Made by a program: the position numbers and the translations under genes. From Monarcha castaneiventris obscurior (taxonomy: Eukaryota; Chordata; Aves; Passeriformes; Monarchidae), in assembly GCA_026261815.1 (NCBI GenBank), contig JAMPIT010000258.1, forward strand, positions 17,750,501-17,814,500: a DNA stretch of 64,000 nucleotides, in the 5' to 3' direction. The notes under the pieces were generated by a model. It was not told where the DNA came from. It did no database searches and saw nothing but the letters and a program-made list of their open reading frames with translations. Positions 49,838 to 62,330 of the stretch are shown piece by piece (position 1 is the first letter of the stretch; each line of letters begins with the position of its first letter).

Positions 49838-52493
49838 GTGAGGTTTTTTCCATATTTGTATTATTCCCATTTATTTCAAACTATGTAAATCATACGTGTT
49901 CTTACTGGGAAAAGCATAGCGGTGAGAAATTTTACATCAGCCCTAAGCTAGACCTTGAATATTAAGGGTGAATCTTTTAAGGTTTTAATATGCATTAATA
50001 TGCATTTTCCAACAATCAGTTGAAACTATAAAGGTGGATTTTGTGATGGCCTGCACCATATTCCTGAGGGCTCATTGTCTTGTCAAACCTTGTAAGATAC
50101 GGACACTGCAGGAGTGATGTTGTTACTCAGTGGGTTAATATGGAGTTAGATTTTTTTTTGCATGGTCCTAGGAGGGAAATGCTACAATAGATACAGATGG
50201 AGATGAAAATGCAAGATCCTGGTTCTAAATTTGTTTTGGACAAATTGGATTTGTTGCTCTTCAGCTTTCCTTCTGAAAACTCTCTTGTGACTTTATTGTC
50301 AGCTGAAGCGTTTATTGACTGAGAAGTGTGTGCATTTTAGTGATGGATATAGTGATCCTAGTAAACACTTTGGGGCTTTCGTGATGCAATATGCTGTGTA
50401 AGTGTTTGTGTCATTTTATGAGGGAGTGGGCAGAAGCTTATTTAAATAAAAAGTAGAATAAAACCCACACAGTTTCAACAGCCATTAGTTTCATTAAAGC
50501 TAGTACAAAGATAACAGTTAAATGATTTGTGGATATATACAAATGTCTTAAAGTAAAAAAGCAAGACAGAATCCAATGCCATTATTGCTGGGAGAAGTGC
50601 CAGCATTCTCATTATTTTTAATGACTTCCAAACTGGGCCTGTAGTGACTGATGAGGTAAGCAATTTCAGATGGGAAATGTGATATACTCAGTACTGGAAC
50701 GTGCTGAATGCCCTCAGTTGTTAGGGGCCATGGCTGTGCTCAAGATACTGTGAGAGGCAACAGACAAATTGTAGGTTGAAGGTCACTTCTTTAGAAAGAG
50801 AAAAATGAAATTTTTTCTAGGTTGCTGAATAAAACAGAACAATCTAGATGATAAAAATTGTATGTAATGACACTGCTCATGAAAAAGCATTCATCACTGA
50901 AGAAAGATAGATACTAAAGAAACAACTGTAGCTCTTTGGATTCATCCCAATATTAAAAAAAAAAAAAAAAAAAGCACCAGACAAAACCTTTAGTAACTGT
51001 TTCTGTTTATTAAAAAAGATAAGCATCTCACAAGATATGGCTGTCGTTAATAATGAAGTGACTGCTGTGTGTCACCTCAGGCGCAGGCAGCCTGCGGTTC
51101 CCATGTGCCCAAAGTCCCCCTCCTGCACTGCTGGGTGTGCTGGACAGCTGTGTCCCCCACAAACCCCACCAGCACTCATCTTGTCTGCTGCAGGGAGGCA
51201 GTGCTTTGGTGTCTCCTCCTGTGGAGGAGGGAGTTTGCAGGAGCAGCTTCTCCAAGAGGGAAGGATCCCAACTGGAAACACCCCTGACTGCCTGTGGGGC
51301 TGCCTGGCTTCCTGGACATTAAGCAGGATGTGTGATTCAGGAGTACTGAACAGTAAATCAGGGAGGCTGCAAATGCTGGAAGTGCTTTAATGGTAAAGAA
51401 AGGACTTCTGAAGAACCTGGGCTTCTTTTTTTCACTCTGGCACATATTTTCTGTATGTAGAACAGGAGGCTGGGCAGCTCCTTGTCCCCATCTGCCCCAG
51501 GCTGACCTGCTGGCTAGCCTGGGGACAAGGCATCCATTATCATCCCTTCTGGCTGGGTGTACCTGCAGAGCAATGGTTCCTATTGTGCCAAATATGTTAA
51601 AAATTAAAATATTTTCAGTTTTTAAAAGTTGCCTGTTGGGACTTCAGGCAATGAAGAGTATTGCTTAGTGCAGAGCAGGGAAGTTGCATAGTGCCACTCA
51701 TGTGATGATGAAATGTCAGCTTGGGAAGTTAAAATTACTGGAAAGATGACCCAGCAATAACACACAAACCCACAAATTTAAAGCAAACACAAAGCAGTGA
51801 TATTTTTCTTTTTTTTTTTTATTTTTAAATGATTAAGCTTGCTGCGATGTGATACTTTGAAAGCTCAAAATATAGCTAGCTTGCAAAGATACTAGATAAC
51901 TTCATAGAATATTGGTCAACTGATGGCTATTTAAAATAAAAAAAGATGACAGGCAGCCCTGATCTTTAGAAACCCATAAATCACTGGTTGCTTGAATTTT
52001 AAGAAATAAATCAGAGGGAGGCTCATTCTCTGTGCCTCTCTTCTGGTCACTCCATTACTGATCACCACAGAAATGGGGCACGGTGGTGACCTCACCCCGG
52101 AGCCAATGCTGCATGCCTGCTCCCGTGTCCAAAGGTTATTTGCAGGGTCAAATGTAGATGTGAGGAGTTATTATTGTCTCATTTATGTTTCAGCTGGGAG
52201 CCTTGCGGTCATGGTCCTGCCTGTTTTCAGGCACCCCAGATGGGGTCCTAGGCCAGAGAAGGTGAAGAACATCTCTCAGCAGTCTAAGTAGCCTCTGCAG
52301 CTGAGTCACTGCACATGGAGTTGCGGCCAGTGGAAATTCAGGTGAGCACTCTACTGTATAAATTTTCACTGCCCTCGAGTATAAGTTACTCTACACACAT
52401 AGTAATATCCATAATTAAAATGCTCCCTTGAAGTAAATAATTAAATGAGGATTATGGTTATGAGCCACAAAGTGACACAGATGACAGGCTTAC
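49838..52493. other. Unique non-coding DNA
   Basis: Includes a GC-richer patch at 51.07-51.32 kb in which several short frames open on both strands over the same bases, and a 19-A run at 50955-50973. No family signature was seen in any frame. Confidence 0.55.
50955..50973. repeat. Poly-A tract (19 A)
   Basis: Uninterrupted adenine run. It could be the tail of an old retroposed sequence, but no body is recognised upstream. Confidence 0.85.
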
Positions 52494-52568
52494 CTTAAGT
52501 AGGACAATTAAACAGTAAATTAAAATTAAACTTCTCCATGTAAGTAGAATATCGTGTAAGGTAATTAT
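52494..52568 (-). other. Candidate 75-bp exon, minus strand
   Basis: On the minus strand, an acceptor cctcttattcttag is followed by 75 bp that stay open in phase 0 for 25 codons, then a consensus donor, aag/gtaagc. The peptide is hydrophobic and leucine/isoleucine-rich, as AT-rich random sequence often yields. A decoy exon is the leading alternative. Confidence 0.15.
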
Positions 52569-55500
52569 CTAAGAATAAGAGGTTAGGTCTGTATACCGTA
52601 TCAATAAATCCTAGAGATCTTTAGAAAACAGATTTTCTACCCTGTTTTTTTGTATCTGTATTTAAAAAAAAATAAATTCCTAATTTAAATGAGACAAAAA
52701 GCCCAAAGTACATTTTCAAGGTTTTTCAGCAAAATTGATGTTTTATTGGAGAAGTTGGGTTTAAGTGACATTTTTCCTTAGCAAATGTTTTTATTTTTTT
52801 TTCTTAAGGTAGTGCAGATATTGAGTCCTGTGGGAGTGTTTGCTGGAGAGATGCTTCTATGGCTGAGCAAAGCTTGGATAGAAAGAGAATGTACCATCAA
52901 TATTAGAAAGAGAAAGTTACAGCTTCTCACTTACAGGATGCACAATAATTAGTTCTTGTTATTAGTACCTTTGTGCAAGCTCAAATATTATTTATTACCA
53001 AATGACTGAATTCACTATATTTCACGTTTTTGAAAAAATGGTTCCTGTGTGAGTTAAAAGTCAAGTTTTATTTCATCCTGTTTTAACAGAATTAATTTAT
53101 TCTCCAGGTACAAAGTGATCCTAGATCTTGACAGTCCCTAAATCAAGGAGTTATGAGCTGCACAAAATGTTCTCTAGATAGTACAAACATGTTTTTGCTC
53201 TTTATTTTTTTTTAAACAGATCAATTGTTGTAGAAAATACTAGTAGTAAACAAAATTTTGGAAAAATTCCTCTGGTGTTCTTGTCCAAGTTCAAAAAACC
53301 TTTTCTGAAAAAAAAGTCATGATTTTTGGGAAAACAGAAAGATTTGTTTTCCAAGAAAATGGTGTTTGAAGAACACTGTAAATTAATACTAGAGCTAGAA
53401 GTCAAAAAATAGTTGGGTTTTTTAAATAAAAATAGTAAATAGAACTAAGTATAAATTAACTTTAGGCAAAGTAGATATTTTAAAACAAATTTCAGGAGTT
53501 CTGGAGGCAATCTCAGAAGCTTTGAGCACCTTTAGTACTAACTTCAGTGCCGCTTTTGGAGTTACAGATATTTTTGGCCTTGTCCAAGGGAGTGAGGCAG
53601 TAGCTGTTGCAGGTGCAGTTAGGGCTACTCTGGTGTGTTCACTGCAGGTTTTACCAAATCCCTGCTACTCACAGTCCCTCCTCACACAATTAGCCTGACT
53701 TTGTTCACCCAGTTACTACTGTGAGTCAGAACTCTGGGCAGGTGAAGGGTCTGTGCCCCCCTGCCCTCAGCAGGTTACTGGCAGGTCACCCCACTCCTGC
53801 TCGTGCTGCACCGTGGCTGCTGGGGAGGGAAACACTGCTGGGGCTTGCTGTCTCTCAGCTGCTTTGCTGCTGTGATTATCACCAATGTGGCATAATTGTT
53901 AGCTGATGCTTGGACAATTTGTTATGGTATGCTACACTTGCACAGAGTGGGATTTTTATTAGAAGTTTTGTCAAAGTAAATAATCAGGAATTCTGATTTA
54001 AAAATCCAGATTAGACTCTGAATCTATTTCTATAAATCTATTTCTGAATCTATAAAATTTCTGTATCTTTTGTTATCTGACAATTTAAACCATGCCAGCC
54101 TGCTAAAGCAGAGCATCAAAATGCCTCAAAATATTTTAATACTTTTCATTTTTTACTGAGTCATTTTATGCTGTAATTTTTAAACTCTGCTTCTAATGTT
54201 ATGTTTTAACCAATTTATTAAGAGAAACAAGATTTTGACATCTTTGTTACTCTCAATTCAGAGAGAAAGAAACAGTTCTTTCCTTGATGTACGATCTTAA
54301 AGCTGGAACAATTTAAATCACTTTTTAGATATTGTACTCTGTTTAGTAAAATATTTAGTGCCATTATGATAGTGTAAACCATTAGACTGCAATTACACTA
54401 GCACAGCACAGAGCCTAATAGTTCTGTTGGAACACAACAGTGATGCATGATTGCTCTATTAGGATAGGAAGTCTTGAAGCATTAAGGTTATTAAAAAAAA
54501 TGAATCACGGTAACGGTCTTGATTTTGCTAGATTGTAATAAAAATATTTATGGATATAACTACTACTGTGTCAACCTCTTAACGAAGTATTAGAAAAATA
54601 CTGCAAGAACTAGTAAGGATTCTTTGGATTATGATTATGAGATTTTTTGCCTTGCTGCAGCTGGAAATCCAGAACCTCATCTGTATCGTCCCAGAAGTGT
54701 TTTACAGGCAGGTTGTACTGCGGTGTGTTTTCAGGACTTAAATGAGACTGTTTTTCCAGATATTTCTGAGAGCAGTGTTTTAAAGATTGTGAGAAAGTTT
54801 AAATCATGTTATTGGCTAAATATTCTGTTTCAAAAATGCCCAAATGTACGGCCAATATACTCACATAATTTCAAAGACAAGTATTGATGAAAGGTAGGAG
54901 GAAGCATTTTCTTTTTGCTACCTTGCTCAGTTTGGAAAGCATTTAATGAGAGAGTTTATATACACAGCCAGGTTTTCACAGCAACAGGGGAATAAGAAGC
55001 ATTTTGAAAATAAAAAGGAGACAGTAAAAATTTTAAAAATGAGATCAGCCACTGAAGAGCTGCATTAACACTGGTAGTAGCATCTAACTAATAAAAGTGA
55101 TTTCATTTGAAATTGCTGGCATTCCTTTACATTTGGGCATGTGGATGTCAGTAGCACATCTGCCTGTGTTTAATATAGTCAGACTGCAAAAAGACTGAGC
55201 TAGTCACCACAGAGATAACTGCTGGGGACTAACAACTGTAGGTATTTGAAGATAATTCTTTATCCAGCAATTGATATACTGAAAAATAAAGAAGAAAAAA
55301 ACCATAATTGGATGACAAATTAATTTGAGAAATTAATTTGGAAGTTTAGCAAGAATTTCTGGAGGTGTGAAAAAACCTTTGGATTTTGGGCTGAAAATTA
55401 TTTGTGTGCACTTCAAAAGTGGAACAATAATGAGTTTTGCCTGTGATGACACGAGTGATCCTGGGCTTACTCTGGTGTTGCAGGGGTAAACATGCAGCAG

Positions 55501-57513
55501 CTGGGTGATCAGCTGGTGCAGGGGCTGAGCTGTCCTCATTGCATTCCTGCTGCAGGAATGCACCCAAGAGAGAGGAGAAGCAGAAATCAGAGGGAGCATG
55601 AAGAGTGAGAAAGATGGTGAGACTGCAAGAATAAAGAGAAAGCAAGAAAAAGAGAATGTATGAAATAGACAGAAACACTGATGTCCCTTACTGTAAGGGA
55701 TTCCTTGTTGTGAATGGTGGATGAAGAAATTTGTAGGCTTTTTAGGTATAGTTAGACAGTATCATCTGTAGTAGCTCATTTCTCTTAGTTTGGTTGACTT
55801 GTCTTTCACATTCAAAAGTAGTTCAAGTCAGTGGAAATAAACTTTTATCTTAGACTGATTAAATATTGTTTAACTTGCATTCTCTGAAATATGTGTAAAA
55901 CTTATAGAATGTTAACTGCATGCTTAAGTTCATGAGAATTATGGTTTTGATTAATAGTGAATAGGAATTTAAGAATGTGTGAGCATAACTTAAAACACGC
56001 TATTTGTGAGAAAGAGGATGCATTTTAATACAGAATTAACAAATATGACTCAAGGGTAGAAGGTGTTGCTTTAGAAAAATGATACAATTTAAATAAGGCA
56101 GTTGAAAAAAACACATTAAAATGTGTTTAAGGTTGTTTATTCTTTGAATTGTGTCCATTAGCTTGACAGAATCATGTAAGAAGTTAATTTGTAGGAGCTG
56201 TGGTACAGGAGTGACCTGGATCCTTTTAAGGGTACTCTGGAATGGAGGGTACTGTATTCTTTGCAGTTATTCTCTTTTCTTTGAAGTAACACGGAAATGG
56301 GCATGAACCTCTAACCCTCAGGGTCATGTCACAGCTCCTGGATTTGGGCCAGCAGCTGGACCCATCCACCAAACTCCTGCGGGCTTGGGACTCTGCAGAC
56401 TACCATAGAACACAGTCCTATGGCTGATAATCTGCTCCAGAACCTGTTCCTTAATAGCTGCCAGGAAAAGAAAAGTAATTTGAAATATGGCAGTACTGAG
56501 AAGGAAACTGCTTCAAAAAGCTGCAAGTCTCTTTCTCACCAAATTTTATTTAAAGAATCCCAGGCAGAGTACGTCAGCATACACAACACAGACTTGTGAT
56601 CTTTTCTGTGTATTTTAGTGGCAAGATGGATGTTATCTTCCCTCTTATTTGGGATGCTTTTTAACAAGATTTACCTGCCATTGTGCAAATCTCTCTCATC
56701 TAGATAATGTGGGAGAACTGCTAAAATGAAGCAATGAAAGTGCTGTATAAATTACTTCATTGTGTATTAGCAAAAGTGTATGTAAAGAGTCCTGTATAGC
56801 CTTTTAGGGCAAATCTGGATCCTCCCCTGTATGCTGTAGAAGCACTGATAACTTTAAGTGAAACTTGGAGGGAATCTGTACACTGGCAAGTGACTTCAGC
56901 TGTCTGTGCCGTGGCTTTGGCTGCATCCTCTGGCTGTTCACAGCAGCTGCTTCTTGTTTTTGAAGCAGCTTTTTATTGTTTAAAATGAACTCTGGCTTTG
57001 AATTCTGCAGCTTGATTTTGTTGTTCTGTTTTGTGGCACTCTTGCAAGGTTTTTCTGCCTTATTTTCTAGAGGAATGAGGCGAACATGGCCATGCTGGTG
57101 TCTCCAGGGCACTCAGCAACTGCTGTGTGCTGTAGGTGAATTTCAGCCAGCTTTGATGGCATGAGATGTGTGGGGTCCTTCCCAGGCTGTGCACCATATC
57201 TCCACCTGTGTCCCTGGGGCACCCCCACTTGCCTTGCTGATGCTTTGTACTGGCAGAGCAAATCTTAGCACTCTCTTTCTTGATTACAGTTTAATGCAGT
57301 TAGTTAGGATTTTGAAGTTCTTTGACTTGGTTTTTCTCAAATATCAGCTGTCGGAAGAACACACAGGTCTCATGAAACAGGTGCAGTTTTTGAATGGATT
57401 TAAATGAAGAAGGGAGAGACATTTGGTAAATATTAATTGGGAGACACTCTGAGTCAGGAGAGCAGACAAAAGGGAAAAAAATTATGAGTTTGACAGTGCC
57501 CAACAAATGTTGC

Positions 57514-57617
57514 GGGTTTTTTTTTTTGGTTGGTTTTTTGTTATATTTTGGGGGTGTTTTTGTGTGTTGTTTTGTTTGTGTTTTTGTTTTTTGGGTTTTT
57601 TGTTTGTTTGTTTGTTA
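57514..57617. repeat. T/G-rich low-complexity tract
   Basis: About 100 bp of T runs separated by G or GG, ending in TTTG units (tgtttgtttgtttgtt). Probably a decayed (TTTG)n microsatellite. G-rich parts are too short for a standard quadruplex. Confidence 0.9.
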
Positions 57618-58953
57618 GGCTATGTAGATATTTGATTTTTGTGATTCTGTGGAGCCCTTCATAAGGCTGTGCCCTCTGACTCATTAATGGATGGGAGCAT
57701 TTGTTAACCGATTGTGTGGCACCTCAGTCATCTTTTTCATCAGTGTTCTGGTTTTGGATTCCTTCTATGTCTTCTAATATTTCAAAGAAGTAAAAATGAT
57801 AACAAGGGAGAGAAACATGGAGTTTTTTTTGTCCAAGTAACACAGGTTGCAAAAAGCTTACCTTGAAGCATTGAACATGAAGTGAATACAGGAGTCCCAG
57901 CCCATTTTAAATGCTATCTTGGTTTTATGACAACTATATTACAGTTTCCTAATCCATGGACCTACCTTACAGGAAATATTTGTAGATAAAACTTCATGGA
58001 TGGCGGTAAAGTAAGGAAAATGTTCCTTTATTCTTGGATGATGCTGAAATCTAAAAAAAAAAAATATTGCCTACATGAAAAAAACAGGAAAAAATGTTAT
58101 TTATACTAGTCAGTATATTTCTACTTATTTTTCAGTGAGATTTTTGTTTATTACTGACTGAAAGGGGAACTTTGACATTGGAAAGAAGAATTCATTGTGT
58201 TCAGACAGCAAGAAGACTATGGATTGCATCAGCCTCTTTCCCCCTGGTGACTTTTCTTCGTTTGTGAACTAAATCCTCTGGTATTTGTGTGCTCAGAGTT
58301 TTACGTGGAGCACTTCAACACAATGTGCCTGCTCAGGGGAGTGGGAGGAATGGCACACTTTTAACAAGTGTCCTTGAGGCAGAGAACGACAGGAAGGCAC
58401 ATTGCCATGCATCATCCTTTATTTATGCATACGGAGTGCAAGGTAACCCACACTGGGGTCTGCTGTGGGAGAAGGCACAGCGGTGTCACAGAGCTCTGAA
58501 AGTTCAATAAAAGCAATGAAGGACGTGCAGCTTCTCTCTATCTGCTCTGCATAATGGCAACTCTGGTTTTTACAGTGCTTGGACGCTCGGTTGTCCTGGG
58601 ATTTAGTGAAGGACATGCTGAACCAGTGCATTTGCTGTACCAACTTCATGCTGATAGTCTGGAAATGGAGCAAGTCAGAGAGAAATGTAGCTTTTGGGAT
58701 CATTAAAAATCCATTTTCATTAAAAGCCCTGTATTGTAGTGACATACTTATTTATACATTCATCCCCTGTCTGCCTATGTCTTACAGATAGAGTGAAAAA
58801 GGAGGCTTTTCATAACAATTTTAAAGCCTAAATGAAAGAAAAGCATTCTATTTACCTTGAATTACTTACACGCTGCACTTGTTTGGCTCTTTTTCATGCT
58901 GTGTTGAATGGCAACTACTCTGCATTCTTCTTTTACCTCCAGTTCCTTTTGTC

Positions 58954-58966
58954 CTATCTATCTATC
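58954..58966. repeat. CTAT tetranucleotide microsatellite
   Basis: Three CTAT units, with more diverged ctat/tatc words in the following 50 bp. Confidence 0.7.
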
Positions 58967-60240
58967 ATTTGTTTTTATCTATATCTTCCGCCTATCTATT
59001 TCCTCTTTGTGCTTGGAGTTGGTTGCAAATTATATTTGTGATGCAGGGAGCTTACAATCTGACTGTCTTGATATTATTTTATGCAACCATGACTACCGTA
59101 AAAATTGGCTTTACCGCCTGTTTTGTGTTATTGATTCAAGCCCATTTCAGAATTAACTTGTTTGGAATGATCTGGCAATGTTGTGTGCCCTAGGTTCTCT
59201 CAGAAAAAATTCATCTCTCATAACTAAATGCAATAAAATGTTCAAATATATCTAAACACAGTTATATTTTGAATTTAGATGAAAACCTTATGGAGTCAAT
59301 CAAATATACAAGGCATGTGCAAGCTCTAGTCCTAGACTTACAAGTACTGTATTGCAGAAAAAAGTATTCAGAGACCAGCTTTTTCCTAGAGATCTGTCCC
59401 TTATGTAGGCTTTATGAAATGCCTAATCACATCATTCATGTTTTGATCCTGAATTGGTTGGACATAATTTTGACATTTTGACTGTAGGACTGTATCTGTA
59501 ATTCGAGATTATTGCTTACATTCTTTTAGGGATTTGACGTTTCAGATCTTAGTGTTACATTTGTCCTCATGGTTAGGTAGAAATATTTGTGTGCTGATAG
59601 TCAATGGAAAGTGATCTACCAAAATAAATCTTCCCTCATTAATGGCTTGACTGGTCAAGTTAGAACTTCCTCTCACAAATAGAGAAAATTAGATGCTGGT
59701 ATAAACAGGAAGATTTTAGAACATGAATTTATTGCAATGTTAAAATGTCCAAGTGTTAAAAATTGTTCACTGACATCAAATCCTAGTCCTGACTATCGTT
59801 AACTGACCCATAAAACCAGTTAAAAAATTAAAAGCTCATCTCCAATCTGAATTTTTTTCCAGGTACACAACAAATGGGAAGTGAACTTCTAATGACCTAA
59901 TAATTTTAGCCTATTTCATTGCCATCAAGGCTGCCTGGGTAAGGACTGCTCCTCCTGAGTTGCAGATTTCAGGTTTGCTGGTGTCCCTGGCTGGTGACAG
60001 AAGCCCCTGGCACCTGTGCAGCCCTGCCCAAGGCATCCTAGGGCAGGGCTGTGGGAGCAGCTCTGGGAGCAGATCAGCTTTTTTTGGCTGGTGGGAAAAA
60101 TGTATGCCAGCTACACTTTGAAATGGTTTGGTAGCTCTGGAACTGGGATAAAAATTCTTCCTGTGTTTCCCTTCATGTTTTTTTTTTTTTTTTCTGATTG
60201 GTGTATCTTAGCTCTTCTCTTATGTCTTATTGTCTTTCAG

Positions 60241-60299
60241 AGTACAGAGTCTTTCTTGAGTGTGTATTTTAAATATGTGGAGAGGAAAAAGCTACCCAG
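60241..60299 (+). other. Candidate 59-bp exon, plus strand
   Basis: The upstream 60 bp form a near-ideal acceptor, with a T run and then cttattgtctttcag. The segment ends in a perfect consensus donor, cag/gtgagt. Only the first frame is open and it reads STESFLSVYFKYVERKKLP, finishing two bases into a codon. No branch of a known family is recognised. Signal strength at both ends makes it one of the better exon candidates here. Confidence 0.25.
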
Positions 60300-62079
60300 G
60301 TGAGTAAACAACAGATGCAAGCCCATCCTGAGAGGAGTGCAGTATGGATGAAGAACTATTATAATTCCTCCCACATTCGTGTTTCCATCTACTTATGAGA
60401 TATATACGTGTGCCTTGTTAGCAATGATGTTATAATGCAAAAGCTAAAGTTTTCATATCAGAGGAAACATATATTGTTAAATGAGCTGAGAACATTCTCC
60501 CAAGGGTTAGCATTTCTCTTGTATGTGTGAAATCCTACTGAAACAAATGGCCCTATTATTTTAATTGGATCTTTTGGTATTAGAACATTTTTCTTTGTAC
60601 TGTAGTAAAGAACCTTCTTTTTCTTTCTTTCCTGGAAATGGGAAATGAACAAACACAGTCAATGGATTAAAACATTTATGACTTCAGCAGTAGACTGTAC
60701 CAATATAAATAGATGCACATACACATATATGAATTGAATTCATATTTTATTATGCACTCCTCCATTCTCTCTGAAAATCTAGAAATAGGGTTTGCACTTT
60801 TAAAATAAATACAATTAAAATTTTACCTTGTCCTTTTGATTGATACCTTATTTGAAATACTAAGAATGACAGAGGCACTTAAACCCAAACCAAAACTACA
60901 AGAAAAATTACCATTTTTAAGCAGAACAAAGTAAAAATTTTTGGAAAAATATTGCATATGTTTAATAAGTGAATTATTACTTGGCATCTGACACTCTTAA
61001 GAGTTGTGAATAGACTTCAGTTTTTTAGCTGCTATATGCCTAATTTGCTTCCATGAGTGAGGGATTATGCAGTATAATAGGTTAAACTTCTATAGAGCAT
61101 TCTAATCTGTTTTGCAGAAGATCAGAGAAGGAAGGGAGGAACTCTGTTTATTATGTTGTGATCAAAAGCACAATAGAGTAGAATTTTTCTGTGAACATAG
61201 GCTTGAAAAGTAATTTGTTGTATGTTTGTTTCCTCTCTTTTCTGCAGCTGTTCAATTACAAACTGTTACTGCTGGTCAGAAAACCAAATATCTATTCTCT
61301 AGGGTAGCTACATTGTACTCCAGTGTTTGAAGATTTGGTTTCTTTTATAATTGGATGGAAATATTGATTTTTTTTTTTTAAAGGAATTCTCCCACGCCTC
61401 CATCTGAATACTAGCTAAACATGCTCATGTATGTATGCACTGTGTGTTTAATATATAGATACAATAATGATATAAAAATGAAAACAAAATTAATTGCACT
61501 TATGGAGGCAAAACAAGTTTTAGTCATACAGAAAAGATCAAGGAAAGATTTTTTTAAGGGCAAAATGAAAAAGTTATAGGGTTAGCATTAATTAGATTTT
61601 CTTGTTTGCTTTTACCAAGTCTATGCATATGTCCTTTAAAAGGACAAATAAGCTTTGAGGGGAAAAACACTTGTAGGACAACTAGTAACCAAAACCTGGG
61701 TAAACTTCCCTTTTAGAAGTTGCCAGATATTGCTGTAGAGCCCTTCACTGAGGGAGACTCGTGTGGGGCCATGCGTGGGACAAGGACTGCTCAGTTCAGC
61801 ACTGACAGCTCCAATGTGGGATGCCTTGGGAGGGACCCGCCTCCCCCGTGCGCAGCTTGCAGAGGGTTGCTGCCTTCAGTTGTCTCACACGCATGCAACT
61901 AGAGATCTACTGGTCATCTGTTTATTACCTCAGAGAAGGAACTACAGCTGCAGTGACAAGCACGGAGTTCTCATTTTAGTGGTTGTCCCTGCAGTGGAAA
62001 TGATGGATTTTGTTTTTCATCTCTTCACACAGAACGACCTGCTATTTTGAGCAAATTAATGAGATAACTTGCTACTTAC
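60300..62079. other. Unique non-coding DNA
   Basis: AT-rich up to about 61.7 kb, then progressively richer in G, C and CpG towards 62.08 kb. No gene is recognised. Short frames at 61.72-62.05 kb are probably by-products of the higher GC content. Confidence 0.55.
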
Positions 62080-62244
62080 AAAGTAGGTCAGAGCTGCTCG
62101 AGTGTGAATTGCAGTAGCTTTCCGGGAATTAGCGCTGCTTTGGCCGTCCTGCTCCCTGGCAGTGTGTGCCAGCCGCCTGTTGGGTGCTGCTGTCCCCGGT
62201 GCCGAGCGCTGCCCGGCTGGAGCCCGGCGCTGCGGGGTCCTGGG

Positions 62245-62280
62245 GCCTTGGCACAGCCCCTGAGCCTTGGCACAGCCCCC
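62245..62280. repeat. 19-bp direct repeat, two copies
   Basis: The unit gccttggcacagcccctga occurs at 62245-62263 and again, nearly complete, at 62264-62280, inside the CpG-dense patch. Confidence 0.85.
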
Positions 62281-62303
62281 GCAGCGAACGGCGTCGTGCA
62301 GCG

Positions 62304-62317
62304 GTTCCCATGGCAAC
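62304..62317. promoter_or_regulatory. RFX X-box-like motif
   Basis: GTTCCCATGGCAAC differs from the inverted-repeat X-box GTTGCCATGGCAAC at a single base. RFX factors bind such sites in promoters of ciliary and other genes. Its position inside the CpG-dense patch raises its likelihood, but a one-off match is weak evidence alone. Confidence 0.4.
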
Positions 62318-62330
62318 ACACGTGTCAGAA

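Larger units (their letters stand above)
52569..60240. other. Unique non-coding DNA, about 7.7 kb
   Basis: No gene recognised. Frames of 110 codons (55346-55678 minus), 102 codons (56804-57112 minus) and 108 codons (58419-58745 minus) lack domain motifs. Two simple-sequence tracts lie in it, a T/G-rich one at 57.5 kb and a CTAT one at 58.95 kb. Confidence 0.55.
62080..62330 (-). promoter_or_regulatory. Small CpG-dense patch, possible promoter/first exon
   Basis: By eye this patch holds about 18-20 CpGs in roughly 220 bp, while the rest of the window is strongly CpG-depleted, suggesting an unmethylated germline region. It contains a near-consensus RFX X-box at 62304-62317. On the minus strand, a consensus donor (gtaagta) begins at 62079, just outside the patch, so a minus-strand transcript could start here and splice at this point. 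A minus-strand ATG in good context (gccatgg) lies at 62311-62309, but its frame stops before the donor. No TATA box or known first exon is recognised. Transcription in the plus direction is not excluded. Confidence 0.4.
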
